Shown: positions 8,188-17,542, numbered from the stretch's first letter. The stretch: 64,000 nt of DNA from Rhizobium subbaraonis (GCF_900220975.1 NZ_OBQD01000018.1:1-64000); one strand, 5' to 3'. Program-made: numbers and translations. Notes: a model not told the origin generated them from the sequence alone.

Positions 8188-8227
8188 AGCCGGCCTTTCG
8201 GAGGCGAAGTGCCTCGGGAGGCCGGCT
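8188..8227 (+). terminator. Hairpin downstream of the SIMPL gene
   Basis: AGCCGGCCT and AGGCCGGCT form a 9-bp stem around a 22-nt loop that can fold further (GAGGC/GCCTC). It starts 30 nt after the stop. No T-run follows, so it may be a stabilising or Rho-assisted structure. Confidence 0.45.
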
Positions 8228-8825
8228 CAGGAGCCTGCGCGGACCGGAAGCGGCAGGCCTCTTTCCCGCAATCGCCCCCTTGCCGGGACAGGGCCGGCGA
8301 AGCTAGGGTATCCGTCTTGGTGAAGTGAGCGGTGACGCCCATGTCCGGCCGCGGCTGAGCGGCGTTCGCGAGGACGACGAGTTCTCGCACGATGGCTGTG
8401 ACAGCAACCTTCGCAGCCTTCCGGCCGCTTTCAACTGGTGGCATTTTTCTTGCGCCCGCGCTTGAACCGCACGGCGACAAGCGCCGCAAGCGTGCGAGGT
8501 GCCTGCCCGGCAGGAGTGCATCCGCCGCGGGTCAAGGCACGGCAGGTCAAGGCGCGGCGGGTCCACGTCCCTGATTGCCGAGGGAGTGATGCCAGCGAGC
8601 GAGGCTGTCTGGCCCTGAGCGAGCAAGCTGGGTCAGGCCAGATCGACGAGGAGCGCGAAGGCGGCGCTTGCCGTCGCCTTCGCGCATCTGGGGTCGAGAC
8701 GAGGATGCCGAGGCGGCGCGGAAGGCGCCGCCGTCACGGGCGTCTTGGCTGATATGTCAACGCCTCATGTCTTGCACACCGAAATACGGCCGCGGGGCCT
8801 TGCGTCCCTGGTCGCGGTGAACGCG
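8228..8825. other. Gene-free stretch of about 600 bp
   Basis: No convincing gene. The longest frame (8438-8752, +) gives an Arg-rich peptide with unnatural composition and no ribosome site. No T-run terminator, tRNA or obvious repeat was seen. Confidence 0.5.
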
Positions 8826-9179
8826 TCAGCGCCCCAGCGTCGGGCAGCGTGCGACGTTGGCGAAGGCGATCTGCGTGTAGCGGTGGTGGCGCCAGCCCTC
8901 GACGACGACGCGGCGATGGCTGACGTCGGCGATGCGCGGGCCGCGCACGCCGTAGCCGCGGGCCTTCTCCACAGCCAGCCAGGGCGCGCAGCGGCCGCGG
9001 CCGCGCCGGTCGCCCCAACGATGGTGACGCTCCGGCGCGCGCCCGTAGTAGCCGTCGCGATAGCCGACAGTCTCAATGCGAGCGTCGAAGCTTGCTGCGT
9101 GGGCGGCAGGGGCGAGCGATGTCAGGCCTGCAAGCGTCAGGGCAACGGCGGCAATGGAATTCTTGAGAAAGTCGGACAT
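8826..9179 (-). CDS. Hypothetical exported protein, His/Arg-rich (117 aa)
   Basis: The start ATG (9179) is followed by a classic signal peptide (LKNSIAAVALTLAGLTSLAPAAHAA). The mature part of about 90 residues is rich in Arg, Gly, Tyr and His (YRDGYYGRAPERHHRWGDRR) and ends in a more ordered segment (YTQIAFANVARC). It has two Cys, one near the centre and one near the end, so a disulfide is possible. Small exported proteins of this build are common in Rhizobiales and have no known function. Confidence 0.7.
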   Translation of the reverse strand: MSDFLKNSIAAVALTLAGLTSLAPAAHAASFDARIETVGYRDGYYGRAPERHHRWGDRRGRGRCAPWLAVEKARGYGVRGPRIADVSHRRVVVEGWRHHRYTQIAFANVARCPTLGR

Positions 9180-9649
9180 CGGTGTCTCCGTCGGATGCCG
9201 ACGACCGAGCGGTTCGGCCGGTCGCCGCGGGTTTCAATGGAGACACATTAGAAGGGTGAGGCTGAACGTCTCCGGAACCGCGCGTTCAGCCATCGTTCAG
9301 CCGCAAAACGCCCAAAGCGAAGCGGCACTTCGGCGCCGCAGTCGCGGCATTCTTCCACAGTCGTCGCGACGGGATAGACGCGGCGTGCGACCGACACGGC
9401 TTGCGACGCGCCCTCTCAGGCCGCCTTCCGCCGCAAACTCTTGCCGATTGCCGGCGAACCGCCTCCGGCGGGCGAAGGATGCCGGCCTTGCAATGTGGCT
9501 CTACGGCGATGGCACGACAAGGCGCGCGGCGTGACCGGCAGGTCACACCGCGCAACGATTGGACCAGCATTTTCGGGGGGCGATCGTCTTTAGGCCTCGC
9601 CCGCCCTGGAGCGACACTTCAGAAGCGGCCGATATTCCGCAGTGGTCGC
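9180..9649. other. Gene-free stretch of 470 bp
   Basis: This lies between two leftward genes. Open frames here are short, Arg-rich and mutually overlapping, with no ribosome sites. No repeat or strong hairpin was seen. It should carry the promoter of the leftward exported-protein gene. Confidence 0.5.
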
Positions 9650-10027
9650 TCAGCCCGCCATCTGCCGCATGCGTTCGCCCTCGTCCACCATGAGCGCCAT
9701 CCGCGCGATCCTGTGGCCGTCGAGTTCAAGAAGCAGGACCTTTTCGACCGAATAGGATTTGCCGGAAGCAACGCTGCCGCGCGCCGTCACCCGGATTGCC
9801 AGGGGCGAGCCGCCGTCCGCCACCATCACCACGGCATCGCCGTAGCTCTCGTCGAAGCTTGAGAAGTGTCGGGCAAGCCGCTCGCGCAGCGCCTCGCGCC
9901 CCATGTCGCCGCCTTCCCCGAACCCGGAGATCGCCACATCCTCGTCGGCAAGTGCTGCGATTGCGGCATAGTCGCGCGCATTCAGCGCCGTGACGAGTTC
10001 CTGGGCAACGGCGTTCGCATTCGCCAT
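9650..10027 (-). CDS. SnoaL-like / NTF2-fold protein (125 aa)
   Basis: ATG 10027 follows GGGAGGACTGC, a strong ribosome site. The protein fits the small NTF2-like fold in order: helix ANAVAQELVTALNARDYAAI, ALADEDVAISGF, GREALRERLARHF, then strands ending DGHRIARMALMVDEGERM. Members act as hydrolases, isomerases or binding domains, and no catalytic residues can be assigned here. There is no signal peptide. It lies 103 nt downstream of yjbQ on the same strand. Confidence 0.75.
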   Translation of the reverse strand: MANANAVAQELVTALNARDYAAIAALADEDVAISGFGEGGDMGREALRERLARHFSSFDESYGDAVVMVADGGSPLAIRVTARGSVASGKSYSVEKVLLLELDGHRIARMALMVDEGERMRQMAG

Positions 10028-10130
10028 GATGCAGTCCTCCCTTTTCTACGGCCGTCCATTGACGGACCTGATCCGGCTGGCCTCTGACAACGCGAACAGC
10101 GGCCGGCCGGTTCCACTTCGACGGCGGGCG

Positions 10131-10553
10131 TCAGCCACCAAGATGCAGCACGATCTCGCGCACGTGCGGCCGGTCGCGATGCTCGAAAAGATAAAGCCCC
10201 TGCCAGGTCCCGAGTACAAGCCTGCCCTCGCTGACCGGAATGCCGATCGAGACCTGGTTGAGCGCGGCCTTGATATGCGCCGGCATGTCGTCCGGCCCCT
10301 CCATGGTGTGGACGATCCAGCGCATGGACGGATCGTCCGACGGCGGCACGAGGCGGCGAAAGAAGGTGTCCAGGTCGCGGCGCACGTCCGGATCCGCATT
10401 CTCCTGGATCAGCAGCGAACACGAGGTGTGCCGGACAAACACCGTCAGCAACCCCTCGTCCCTCCGGTTCCGGCGCACAAAGGCTTCCGCCTCGGCGGTA
10501 TATTCGTAAAGCCCCTGTCCGCGAGTCTGAATGGAAATCCTGGTTTGCGGCAC
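10131..10553 (-). CDS. yjbQ: YjbQ/UPF0047 family protein (secondary thiamine-phosphate synthase type)
   Basis: GTG 10553 is chosen because AAGGAGG sits 7 nt upstream and the family normally starts here (PQTRISIQTRGQGLYEYT). The frame upstream reads as non-protein. The 140-aa protein matches the family length and carries its hallmarks: FVRHTSCSLLIQENADPDV, MRWIVHTMEGPDDMPAHIK, and GTWQGLYLFEHRDRPHVREI. Family members have weak thiamine-phosphate synthase activity in E. coli when overproduced; the physiological role is uncertain. It lies between DUF1428 and NTF2-like genes on the same strand. Confidence 0.9.
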   Translation of the reverse strand: MPQTRISIQTRGQGLYEYTAEAEAFVRRNRRDEGLLTVFVRHTSCSLLIQENADPDVRRDLDTFFRRLVPPSDDPSMRWIVHTMEGPDDMPAHIKAALNQVSIGIPVSEGRLVLGTWQGLYLFEHRDRPHVREIVLHLGG

Positions 10554-10615
10554 CCTGCCTCCTTGTCCGTCTATTGCCTGCCGGCGGCGCGCCTTGGCGC
10601 CCTCGCCTGTCCGCG

Positions 10616-10969
10616 TCATAGTTCCAGAAAGCTGTGAAACCCGCCATAGATCATGCGCTTGCCGTCGAAGATGTTCTTCCACTCCTCCTCTCTCAGGCGC
10701 GGGTCGTCCATCACCTTGCCGACGACTGCATCGCGGATCTCGCGCGATTCATAGGTGACCCAGGAAAAGACCACCACTTCGTCGTCCTTGGCGTGCACGG
10801 CGCGAGGAAACGACGTGAACTTGCCATAGGGAACGTCGTCGCCGACGCATTCGACATAGGAAAGCGCCCCGTGTTCCATCCAGACGGAACCGGCGATGAT
10901 CGCAAGCGCCTTGTAGTCGTCAAGCTTATGCTTGGGAACGGCAATCACATAACCATCGACATAGTGCAT
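10616..10969 (-). CDS. DUF1428 family protein (117 aa)
   Basis: ATG 10969 has GGAGG 6 nt upstream. The frame is open far upstream, antisense to the FecR gene, but that part is a shadow. The sequence MHYVDGYVIAVPKHKLDDYK, then ECVGDDVPYGKFTSFPRAV, KDDEVVVFSWVTYESREIRD and the Met-rich end DGKRMIYGGFHSFLEL match DUF1428, a dimeric alpha-beta barrel family (E. coli YbaA). Function is unknown. It is divergent from the FecR gene across a 198-bp intergenic region. Confidence 0.9.
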   Translation of the reverse strand: MHYVDGYVIAVPKHKLDDYKALAIIAGSVWMEHGALSYVECVGDDVPYGKFTSFPRAVHAKDDEVVVFSWVTYESREIRDAVVGKVMDDPRLREEEWKNIFDGKRMIYGGFHSFLEL

Positions 10970-11167
10970 GCAAACCTCCTCGCGCGTGAGATACGCGCTG
11001 AACTGCGGGATCGTTCCGCCTGAGCGGTTGGACAGACGCGTGATGATAAGCCCTAATCGGTCCCGATTTAAGGAGCGGCGCCGCGTACCACCTTTGCCGA
11101 ACGAGACAATTAGCAATACCTGATATATTGTTTGCGCTCGATTTCCAGATGCTTTCCGGAGGGCGGG

Positions 11168-12259
11168 ATGCACCACATGCGTCGCCAGGCGATCGCCTTG
11201 ACCGTTTCGGCGGCGCTTCTTGGTGCGGATTGGGCGCATGCGGTGGAAGTCGTGGGACAGGCCGCACTCATCCGCACGAGTGTCACCGGCAACGGCCAGG
11301 AGATGGTGGTGCGCGACCCCGTGCACCGCGACGAGCGCATCCGCACCTCGCGCTCGGGGCTTGGCCAGTTCGTCTTCCGGGACGGAACCAAGCTTGCCGT
11401 CGGCTGGGGCTCGTCCGTGGTAATCGACAAGTTCGTCTATGACGGCAGCAACTCGCTGAAAAAGCTCACCCTGAACGCCGCCAAGGGGACGTTCCGCTGG
11501 GTCAGCGGCAGCTCCAAGAGCACTGCCTACGAGATCGTGACGCCGGCCGGAACGATCGGCGTGCGCGGCACCGTCTTCGATTTTTACGTGGCGTCGGACG
11601 GGACGACGGCGATGGTGCTTCTCAACGGCGCGGCCTCCTTCTGCAGCCGCGGCGATTGCCGCCAACTGACGCGCCGCTGCGACAGCCTGGTCGCGACCCG
11701 CAGCGGCGGCATCAGTTCGCCACGACGGGTGAACCGCACCACGCTGCGCCAGCTTGGAAATGCGCGCGCCCTGCCGTTCCTCACCGGCGACCAAAAGCTT
11801 ACCGGCGGCATGCAAACCGGCGCATGCCGGCTCGAGGCAGCCCTGCAGCCGAAGGACGATCGCAAGCCGCCCAGAGTGCGGGAGCCGGCTCCCGCGCCGC
11901 CGCCGCCGCCAAGGAAGCGGGTGGAGCGGCCGAGCTGGGACCGCCCGGACAAGGAAACGACTTCGCGCGACAAGCCGGACTTCGACAGGCCGGGACGATC
12001 GAAGCCCGACCGCGACAAGGTGAGCTGGGACCGGCCTGACAGGGAACGACCACAGCGCGACGTCTCCGACCGGGACCAGCCCGGCCGGACCAAGCCGGAT
12101 CGAGACCGCCCGGACAGGGACCGGTCTGACAGGGAACAACCACAGCGCGACGTCTCTGACCGGGACCAGCCCGACCGGTCCAGGCCAGATCGAGACCGCC
12201 CAGACAGGGACCGGCCAGACCGCGAGCCGACGCCGCGCGACAGGCCGGATTTCGACTGA
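11168..12259 (+). CDS. FecR-domain exported protein with charged repetitive tail (363 aa)
   Basis: ATG 11168 is preceded by CCGGAGG and gives a signal peptide (QAIALTVSAALLGADWAHAV). Residues about 30-150 form a FecR-type domain (GNGQEMVVRDPVHRDERIRT, then GTKLAVGWGSSVVIDKFVYD, ending TPAGTIGVRGTVFDFYV). A Cys-containing linker follows (FCSRGDCRQLTRRCDS). The last 100 or so residues are a Pro/Arg/Asp-rich repeat (RPDRDRPDRD type) encoded partly by a 90-bp tandem repeat. No FecA or FecI partner is near, so it is not a canonical iron-signalling anti-sigma protein. It is convergent with a CHASE2 cyclase, a pairing that also occurs elsewhere in Alphaproteobacteria. Confidence 0.85.
   Translation: MHHMRRQAIALTVSAALLGADWAHAVEVVGQAALIRTSVTGNGQEMVVRDPVHRDERIRTSRSGLGQFVFRDGTKLAVGWGSSVVIDKFVYDGSNSLKKLTLNAAKGTFRWVSGSSKSTAYEIVTPAGTIGVRGTVFDFYVASDGTTAMVLLNGAASFCSRGDCRQLTRRCDSLVATRSGGISSPRRVNRTTLRQLGNARALPFLTGDQKLTGGMQTGACRLEAALQPKDDRKPPRVREPAPAPPPPPRKRVERPSWDRPDKETTSRDKPDFDRPGRSKPDRDKVSWDRPDRERPQRDVSDRDQPGRTKPDRDRPDRDRSDREQPQRDVSDRDQPDRSRPDRDRPDRDRPDREPTPRDRPDFD
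12038..12217 (+). repeat. Two-copy 90-bp tandem repeat in the FecR gene tail
   Basis: GACAGGGAACGACCACAGCG at 12038 recurs at 12128 with one change, and the similarity continues through both 90-bp units with a handful of mismatches. Each encodes 30 residues of the Asp/Arg/Pro tail, so copy-number change would keep the frame. Confidence 0.75.
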
Positions 12260-12370
12260 TGCAACCGGGCGGCAGACAAGCCATCTTCCAAAACCTGAAG
12301 ACGCGCGGCACAGGCGGGAAATTGCGAGTGGGATCGCTGGCGGCGTTGTGATATCGGCGTCCCGCGCCGG

Positions 12371-14542
12371 CTATTTCACACCCTCCTCCGCCCGCTGCCC
12401 TTCACCCTGCGCAAAGTGTTCGCTCCGGCGCACGATGCGGCGGTAGAACGCCGGCAGCGCCTCGTTGATCGCCGAGGACTGCTCACCCGCGGCATGTGCA
12501 AGCTTAGCCGCATCAGCGGCGCGGGCGGGCAGCGCCGCCAGGAGCTGATCATGGACGAAGCGCAGGTCGGCGAACGCACCGGTCGCAGCGACCGGCTCAT
12601 CGCCTGCCACCGCGAAGATGCGGGTACGCGACTGTCGTCCCTTCAGTGGCAGCGTGCCGGCTTCCAGCAGGGCCATCTCGCCCAGATGCGCAGCCGTGCT
12701 TTCGGAGACGAGGATGTCGAAGCCGACGTCTTTGCAGGCCGCTTCGATGCGAGCAGCGACGTTCACGGTGTCGCCCACGGCGGAATAGTTGAAGTGCGCC
12801 TCCGCGCCCATGTTGCCGACGCAGGCGAGCCCGGTGTGGATGCCGATACCGATGGCGACACTCTGGCCGGCCCCGAAGCCGAAGGCGTCATCGGCATTGA
12901 GGCTCGAAAGCGTCCGGCGCATCGCGAGTGCGGCGCGCACCGCCTTGCGCGCGTGATCGGGGACGTCCACGGGCGCATTCCAGAACGCCATGATGGAATC
13001 GCCGATGAATTTGTCGAGCATGCCGTCATGGGCGATCACCTCGCGGCTCAGTGCATCCAGCAGGATGTTGAGAAAGGCGACCACCTCCTTCGGCGAGCGC
13101 TTTTCGCTGATGCCTGTGAAATCGCGCACATCGACGAACATCAGGGTCAGTTCGCGCTCGTCGCCGCCGAGCCGCAACGCGTCGTGCGTGTGCTCGATCC
13201 GGTAGAGCAGCTCCGGGGAAAGATACTTGCCGAAGGCCCTCCGGACCTCACGCCGCTCGCGGTCGATGACCAGGATGCGAAAGGCGGTGGCGGAGAAATG
13301 GGTGATGGTGGCGCAGACGATCGGCGCCAGCGGATCGAACAGCAGGCCGGCATAGTGAAAGGCAAGCCAGGACGCGGCCAGCGCCACCGCGGTCACCGTC
13401 AGCCCGAAGACGAGCGCGATCGCCGGGCTGAGGAAGGTCGTAAGCACGACGATCAGCATGCCTGCCAGCGCAATCGAGACGATCTCCAGCCCGTCCGCCC
13501 AGTCCGGGCGCGACAGGAAGCGGCCCGACAGGATCTGCTCGACCGCCTGCGCATGGATCGACACGCCCGGCACGTGCTGGCCGAGCGCCGTCGTGCGTAT
13601 GTCCTGCAGGCCGGCCGCCGAGGCGCCGACGAAGACGATCGCCCCCTGCAGCGCCGACCGCAGCTCTTCCGGCAGCGGCGCGTCGGAAAGGACCTTTGCT
13701 GCCGAGACGTATCGTTCGGCGCGGTCGGGTGAAAAATAGAGCCAGAGCTCTCCTCTGGCCGTCACCGGCACGACGAACTCGCCCACCTTGATCTTGGTAA
13801 TCGTGTCCAGCTTGTCGGGCGCGTCGGCAAGGACGTAGGTGGAGGCTCCCTGCGCCACGCGCAGCGCCTCGAGCGTGAGGGTCGGGTAAAGCTGGGCACC
13901 GTCGCTGAGTAGCAGCGGAATGGTGCGTAGTACCGGCGAGGGATTGCCCGGATCGAGGCTGATGTGCCCGAGCCCCGTGGCGCCGGCTTCCAGTGCCGGA
14001 AGCAGCGGCGTTGCCGCCTTGATGGCGGGCGGCGCGCCGAAGGGCGGCTCGCCCGTGAACGCAAACCCCGCCTTCACCTGCGGCAGGAAACTGCCGTCGT
14101 TGGAAATGCCGAAACCAAGCACCACCGGCCGGCTCACAATGGCGTTCGCAAAAATCTGGTCGTTGTCGGGCAGGCGTCCGAGCACGTCGGCGGGCATTCC
14201 CTCCACCGCTTCCACGACGCTGCGCGGCGAAAGACGATCAGGCTCGGAAAAGAGGATGTCGAAGGCGATCGCCGCCACGCCCATGTCGCTCAGCCGATCG
14301 ACCAGCCGCGCCAGCCGGTCGCGCGGCCACGGCCACTGCCCCAGCACCTTCAGCGACGCCTCGTCGATATCGACGATCCGAACCGGCATCTGTTCGAACG
14401 GCCGCGGCGAAAGGCGCTGGTACTCGTCGAACACAGCCTCGCGTGCGAAGCGGAAGAAGAGTGGATCCTCGCTGCGCAGCAGCGTCAGCGCTGCGACGAT
14501 GGCAAGACCGAGGATGACGCCGACCTGTTGCGCACGTGTCAT
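12371..14542 (-). CDS. CHASE2-domain class III adenylate/guanylate cyclase (723 aa)
   Basis: A membrane-bound nucleotide cyclase. The N-terminal TM helix is VGVILGLAIVAALTLL. An extracytoplasmic CHASE2 sensor follows (about 40-330: IVDIDEASLKVLGQWPWPRD, AIAFDILFSEPD, VPGVSIHAQAVEQI). Hydrophobic helices occupy about 345-425, and the catalytic domain about 460-640. The catalytic part has LMFVDVRDFTGISEK, with the first metal Asp, then DKFIGDSIMAFWNAP with the second, and the GIHTGLACVGNMG and YSAVGDTVNVAARIE segments. The substrate-specifying residues were not assigned. It is convergent with the FecR gene (111 bp apart). Confidence 0.92.
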   Translation of the reverse strand: MTRAQQVGVILGLAIVAALTLLRSEDPLFFRFAREAVFDEYQRLSPRPFEQMPVRIVDIDEASLKVLGQWPWPRDRLARLVDRLSDMGVAAIAFDILFSEPDRLSPRSVVEAVEGMPADVLGRLPDNDQIFANAIVSRPVVLGFGISNDGSFLPQVKAGFAFTGEPPFGAPPAIKAATPLLPALEAGATGLGHISLDPGNPSPVLRTIPLLLSDGAQLYPTLTLEALRVAQGASTYVLADAPDKLDTITKIKVGEFVVPVTARGELWLYFSPDRAERYVSAAKVLSDAPLPEELRSALQGAIVFVGASAAGLQDIRTTALGQHVPGVSIHAQAVEQILSGRFLSRPDWADGLEIVSIALAGMLIVVLTTFLSPAIALVFGLTVTAVALAASWLAFHYAGLLFDPLAPIVCATITHFSATAFRILVIDRERREVRRAFGKYLSPELLYRIEHTHDALRLGGDERELTLMFVDVRDFTGISEKRSPKEVVAFLNILLDALSREVIAHDGMLDKFIGDSIMAFWNAPVDVPDHARKAVRAALAMRRTLSSLNADDAFGFGAGQSVAIGIGIHTGLACVGNMGAEAHFNYSAVGDTVNVAARIEAACKDVGFDILVSESTAAHLGEMALLEAGTLPLKGRQSRTRIFAVAGDEPVAATGAFADLRFVHDQLLAALPARAADAAKLAHAAGEQSSAINEALPAFYRRIVRRSEHFAQGEGQRAEEGVK

Positions 14543-14794
14543 GGCGCAGGTTCGATCCCTCCTTCCGCGTGATCAATCGGAAGCGCCCGAGCGTTTGTGC
14601 GTCAGCCGCACAGAAGGATGCTCCGGCACCACAAAGGCACTGCATTCCTCCCGTGCCAGACCCGTTACGGGAGGTTGCGGCGCGGTTCTTCCGGCAATCG
14701 GCACAGCCCGTTCGGAAAGGCCATCTCGGCTGTCGGCGGAGCAGCATACTATGCTTTGCAGGAAAGCGGCAGAGGCTGCCGCAATGGAGGAGCC

Positions 14795-15370
14795 CTACCA
14801 GGAGCTGCAATTGCGCAGTTGTTTGGAGTAGCGCGACGCCATCTTGGAGGCACGGTTTGCGCCCGCCTTCGCCGGCGCGCTCCAGTTACCCCTGGAGTAA
14901 CCGGCATGCCCCTCGTGGTAGGCGATGTAGAGGCGGTAGGTGTCGTTGAGCGGGATGCCGTTCTTGCGGTTGCTCTGGCTGTGATACCAGCCGATGAAGC
15001 GGATCGCATCGCCGAAGTCGTTGCGCTTGGCCATCCAGCGGCCGGTCTGCTTCTTGTAGCTGTCCCAGGTTCCGTTGAGCGCCTGCGAGTAGCCATACGC
15101 CGTCGAGACCCGCTTCCAGGGAATGAAGCCGAGTAGCTTGCGGCGGGGCGGCTTGGCGTTGTGCTTGAAACCGGATTCGGCGTAGATCGTCGCCATCAGC
15201 ACGGCGACAGGCACGCCGTATTCGCGCTCGACGCGTCGGGCGTCGCGCTCCCAGTTCTCGAACAGCCCGTCCCGCTGCTCGAAAACAGCGCAGGCATTGT
15301 CGGTATTGCGCGGAACGGTCCCGCAGGCAGCAAGCATCATCGTGAGGACGACGACAAAAACGCAACGCAT
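14795..15370 (-). CDS. SLT-type lytic transglycosylase lipoprotein (191 aa)
   Basis: ATG 15370 is chosen over the in-frame ATG five codons upstream because GAGAGA lies 8 nt before it and it gives a compact lipoprotein signal (VFVVVLTMMLAAC, lipid-attachment Cys at 16). The mature protein has the transglycosylase signature: catalytic Glu in LMATIYAESGFKHNA, YGYSQALNGTWDSYK, and DAIRFIGWYHSQS...YRLYIAYHEGHAGYSRG. It would cleave peptidoglycan glycan strands from the outer-membrane side. The gene appears monocistronic. Confidence 0.88.
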   Translation of the reverse strand: MRCVFVVVLTMMLAACGTVPRNTDNACAVFEQRDGLFENWERDARRVEREYGVPVAVLMATIYAESGFKHNAKPPRRKLLGFIPWKRVSTAYGYSQALNGTWDSYKKQTGRWMAKRNDFGDAIRFIGWYHSQSNRKNGIPLNDTYRLYIAYHEGHAGYSRGNWSAPAKAGANRASKMASRYSKQLRNCSSW

Positions 15371-15443
15371 CGATCGATCTCTCATTTCCGAGAGATTGAT
15401 AATTCGTAAAGCTTAAAGTTTCGTTTTTAGACGAATTGAACTT

Positions 15444-17102
15444 TCATTCCGCCGGCCTGTCCGCGCGGAACTTCTCCTTCAGCCGGCCGACCGCCTCCGG
15501 GCTCCACTGGCCCTCCAGGCCGAGTACGGCGATCCACGGATCGACATGGTGCTCGCCCGCATAGACGTGGCCATAGCCCATCGGCGTCGTCGTCGCCATC
15601 GCCATGTCCAGGCCGAGCTGCAGCAAGGTGACGAACGGATACCAGCGCAGTTCATCGGAGACGTCGGGCCCGCGCGGCCCCACCATCCATGCCGGCGGGC
15701 GGCGGTAGGCGCCTTCGTCGAAGAAGGTCACCGGGTCACTCGCATACTGCAGGTAGACGACGCGCATCGGCCCCCAGGGTGCCGTCGCCTCCCCCAGCGC
15801 GTCCTTCTGTGCGGTGAAGCGGACATACGAGCCGTCGCCGAAGCGCGGCAGCCACGCCGGCGTACCCTCGTTGCGCCCCGCGGTCAGCCGCCGCCAGATG
15901 CGGGATTCGAACGGAGGGCCGACCCAGAGCGCGCCCTGATAGGGATCGCCGATCACCTCGAACAGTTCCGTGGACTGCTCGGAGCTGAGTGCGCCGAGGC
16001 TGAGCCCGTAGAGGTAGAGTTTCGGCCGGGCGTCCCGCGGCAGTTTGTTCCAGTAGGCGTAAACCTCGCGGAACAGGGCCCGCGACGCGTCGGCCCCGTA
16101 GCTGGGCTCCACCAGCAGCGACAGCCAGCTCGACAGGTAGGAATACTGGATCGCCACGCTGGCGACGTCCCCGCCGGTCAGATACTCCAACGGCCCCATT
16201 GCTTCCGGATCGATCCAGCCCGTGCCCGTCGGCGTGATGATGACGAGATACTTGCGCGAAAAGCCGTCGGTGCGGATCAGTTCCTGCAGGGCCAGCTTCG
16301 CGCGCGCGTCGGCCGTCTGTGCGCCGTTCAGCCCGACGTAGACGCGCACCGGCTCCCGCGCAGGCTGCCCGGTGAAGGCGGCGATCGCGTCCGCAGCCGT
16401 GTCGCCGGAAACGAACTCGCGACCGCGCCGCCCGAGATCTGGCCAGGGCACGAGAGAGGCGGCGCTCCCCGTCCTGCGGGGATCGGTCGGTTGCGGCGTA
16501 TCCGGCTCCATCAGTTCGTCCAGCGCCCTAAGCGAGGAATCGACCGAATGCAGCGCGGCACGGAAGAGAACGCCCTCGACCGCGGTCCAGAACAGCACGA
16601 CGGCGATCAGGCCGCCCACCAGATTGGCGACCCGCCGCGGCGCAAAGCGCTGGATCATCCGGGAGAAGGAGCGCCAGGCGAAGATAAAGAGCCGCGCCAC
16701 AACGATGACGACGATGAAGGTGGCAACCGCGATAAGACCCACCTTGAAGGGATGCCCCGTCTCGACCGGCGGCAGTTCCATCAGCGTGCGGATCGAGTTC
16801 TGCCATTCCGCAGCTTGCCACAGGAACACGGCGACGACGATCGCGCATGCAAGAGCTGCCAGCAGCTTCACCCGGCGCCAGAAGCGCCCTGCCGGCATTG
16901 GCAGTTCCAGGTAGGACCACGTCGCGGCAAGCAGCACGCCCAGACCGTAGCCGATCGCGAAGCAGACGCCCGAAAGGACACCCTGTGTCACGAAAGTACG
17001 CGGCAAAAGGCTCGGCGTAAGCGACGCCGCAAAGAACAGCGCCCCGAGCAGGAGCCCCAGCACCGAGAGCGACGCCCAGAACTTGATCATCCGATGCGAC
17101 AT
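15444..17102 (-). CDS. Membrane alpha/beta-hydrolase, Abhydrolase_9 family (552 aa)
   Basis: ATG 17102 is preceded by GCGAGGGG; an in-frame ATG nine codons further upstream is less well placed. Residues 1-200 hold about five TM helices (FWASLSVLGLLLGALFFAAS, then AIVVAVFLWQAAEW and IAVATFIVVIVVARLFIFAW), the Abhydrolase_9_N part. The C-terminal part (about 250-550) is the hydrolase: RVYVGLNGAQTADARA, LVIITPTGTGWIDPEAM, and the nucleophile elbow YLYGLSLGALSSEQ with Ser in G-L-S-L-G. Substrate is unknown; the family is thought to act on lipid-like esters. It is divergent from the Liv-type binding protein gene. Confidence 0.88.
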   Translation of the reverse strand: MSHRMIKFWASLSVLGLLLGALFFAASLTPSLLPRTFVTQGVLSGVCFAIGYGLGVLLAATWSYLELPMPAGRFWRRVKLLAALACAIVVAVFLWQAAEWQNSIRTLMELPPVETGHPFKVGLIAVATFIVVIVVARLFIFAWRSFSRMIQRFAPRRVANLVGGLIAVVLFWTAVEGVLFRAALHSVDSSLRALDELMEPDTPQPTDPRRTGSAASLVPWPDLGRRGREFVSGDTAADAIAAFTGQPAREPVRVYVGLNGAQTADARAKLALQELIRTDGFSRKYLVIITPTGTGWIDPEAMGPLEYLTGGDVASVAIQYSYLSSWLSLLVEPSYGADASRALFREVYAYWNKLPRDARPKLYLYGLSLGALSSEQSTELFEVIGDPYQGALWVGPPFESRIWRRLTAGRNEGTPAWLPRFGDGSYVRFTAQKDALGEATAPWGPMRVVYLQYASDPVTFFDEGAYRRPPAWMVGPRGPDVSDELRWYPFVTLLQLGLDMAMATTTPMGYGHVYAGEHHVDPWIAVLGLEGQWSPEAVGRLKEKFRADRPAE

Positions 17103-17542
17103 GAAATCGACCCCTCGCTCGCCGCCCATGGCTCAGACACTGCCATTGCGGCTATGAACAGGCAATGCACGGTTGCGATCCAAGCCCATATTCTCCCCGA
17201 TGCATTTCCATATGCAGCCATGCAATTTCGAAGCACCGCTGCCGGATGTTCCACCTGCACATTGGACCCGCTCGCCGGCCGTTTCAATCGTCGCATGCAA
17301 GGTCATCTCGGCGTCATCACCGCGCGCGGCAAAAGCGCACGCATCCTGTATATTGCCTGGAAGCGCGCGTTATTTTGTTGCGCGCGACAGGCGAGTTTTC
17401 TAGTTAAGATGCCCAAATAAGTGTCACTTCGATCAAAAAGGTCGCAGCAACGCTTAGGCCCGCCGCCGCAGGAGCGATCGCTCCTTGCCAACGGCCAGCC
17501 AGCCGCCAGGATCCATCGCGGTCCATCCAAGGGAGATGAACT
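17103..17542. other. 440-bp divergent intergenic region
   Basis: It separates the leftward hydrolase and rightward livK-like gene and should hold both promoters. One sigma70-like candidate was found (17378-17406). The remainder shows no gene, tRNA or strong terminator. Confidence 0.5.
17378..17406 (+). promoter_or_regulatory. Candidate sigma70 promoter of the livK-like gene
   Basis: TTGCGC, 17-nt spacer, TAGTTA, about 137 nt before the start codon. The -10 element is only a partial match. Confidence 0.3.

Noticed and set aside
8438-8752. Possible 104-aa gene in the 8.2-8.8 kb gap
   Set aside because: Composition is Arg/Gly/Ala-skewed, it overlaps other equally long frames, and it lacks a ribosome site.
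10970-12139. N-terminal extension of the DUF1428 frame across the FecR gene
   Set aside because: The strong ribosome site at the internal ATG and the family length fix the start at 10969; the rest is antisense to FecR.
12371-14542. FecR-FecI-FecA iron-signalling system
   Set aside because: Only a FecR-like domain is present at 11168-12259; the neighbour is a cyclase, with no FecI sigma or TonB receptor gene.
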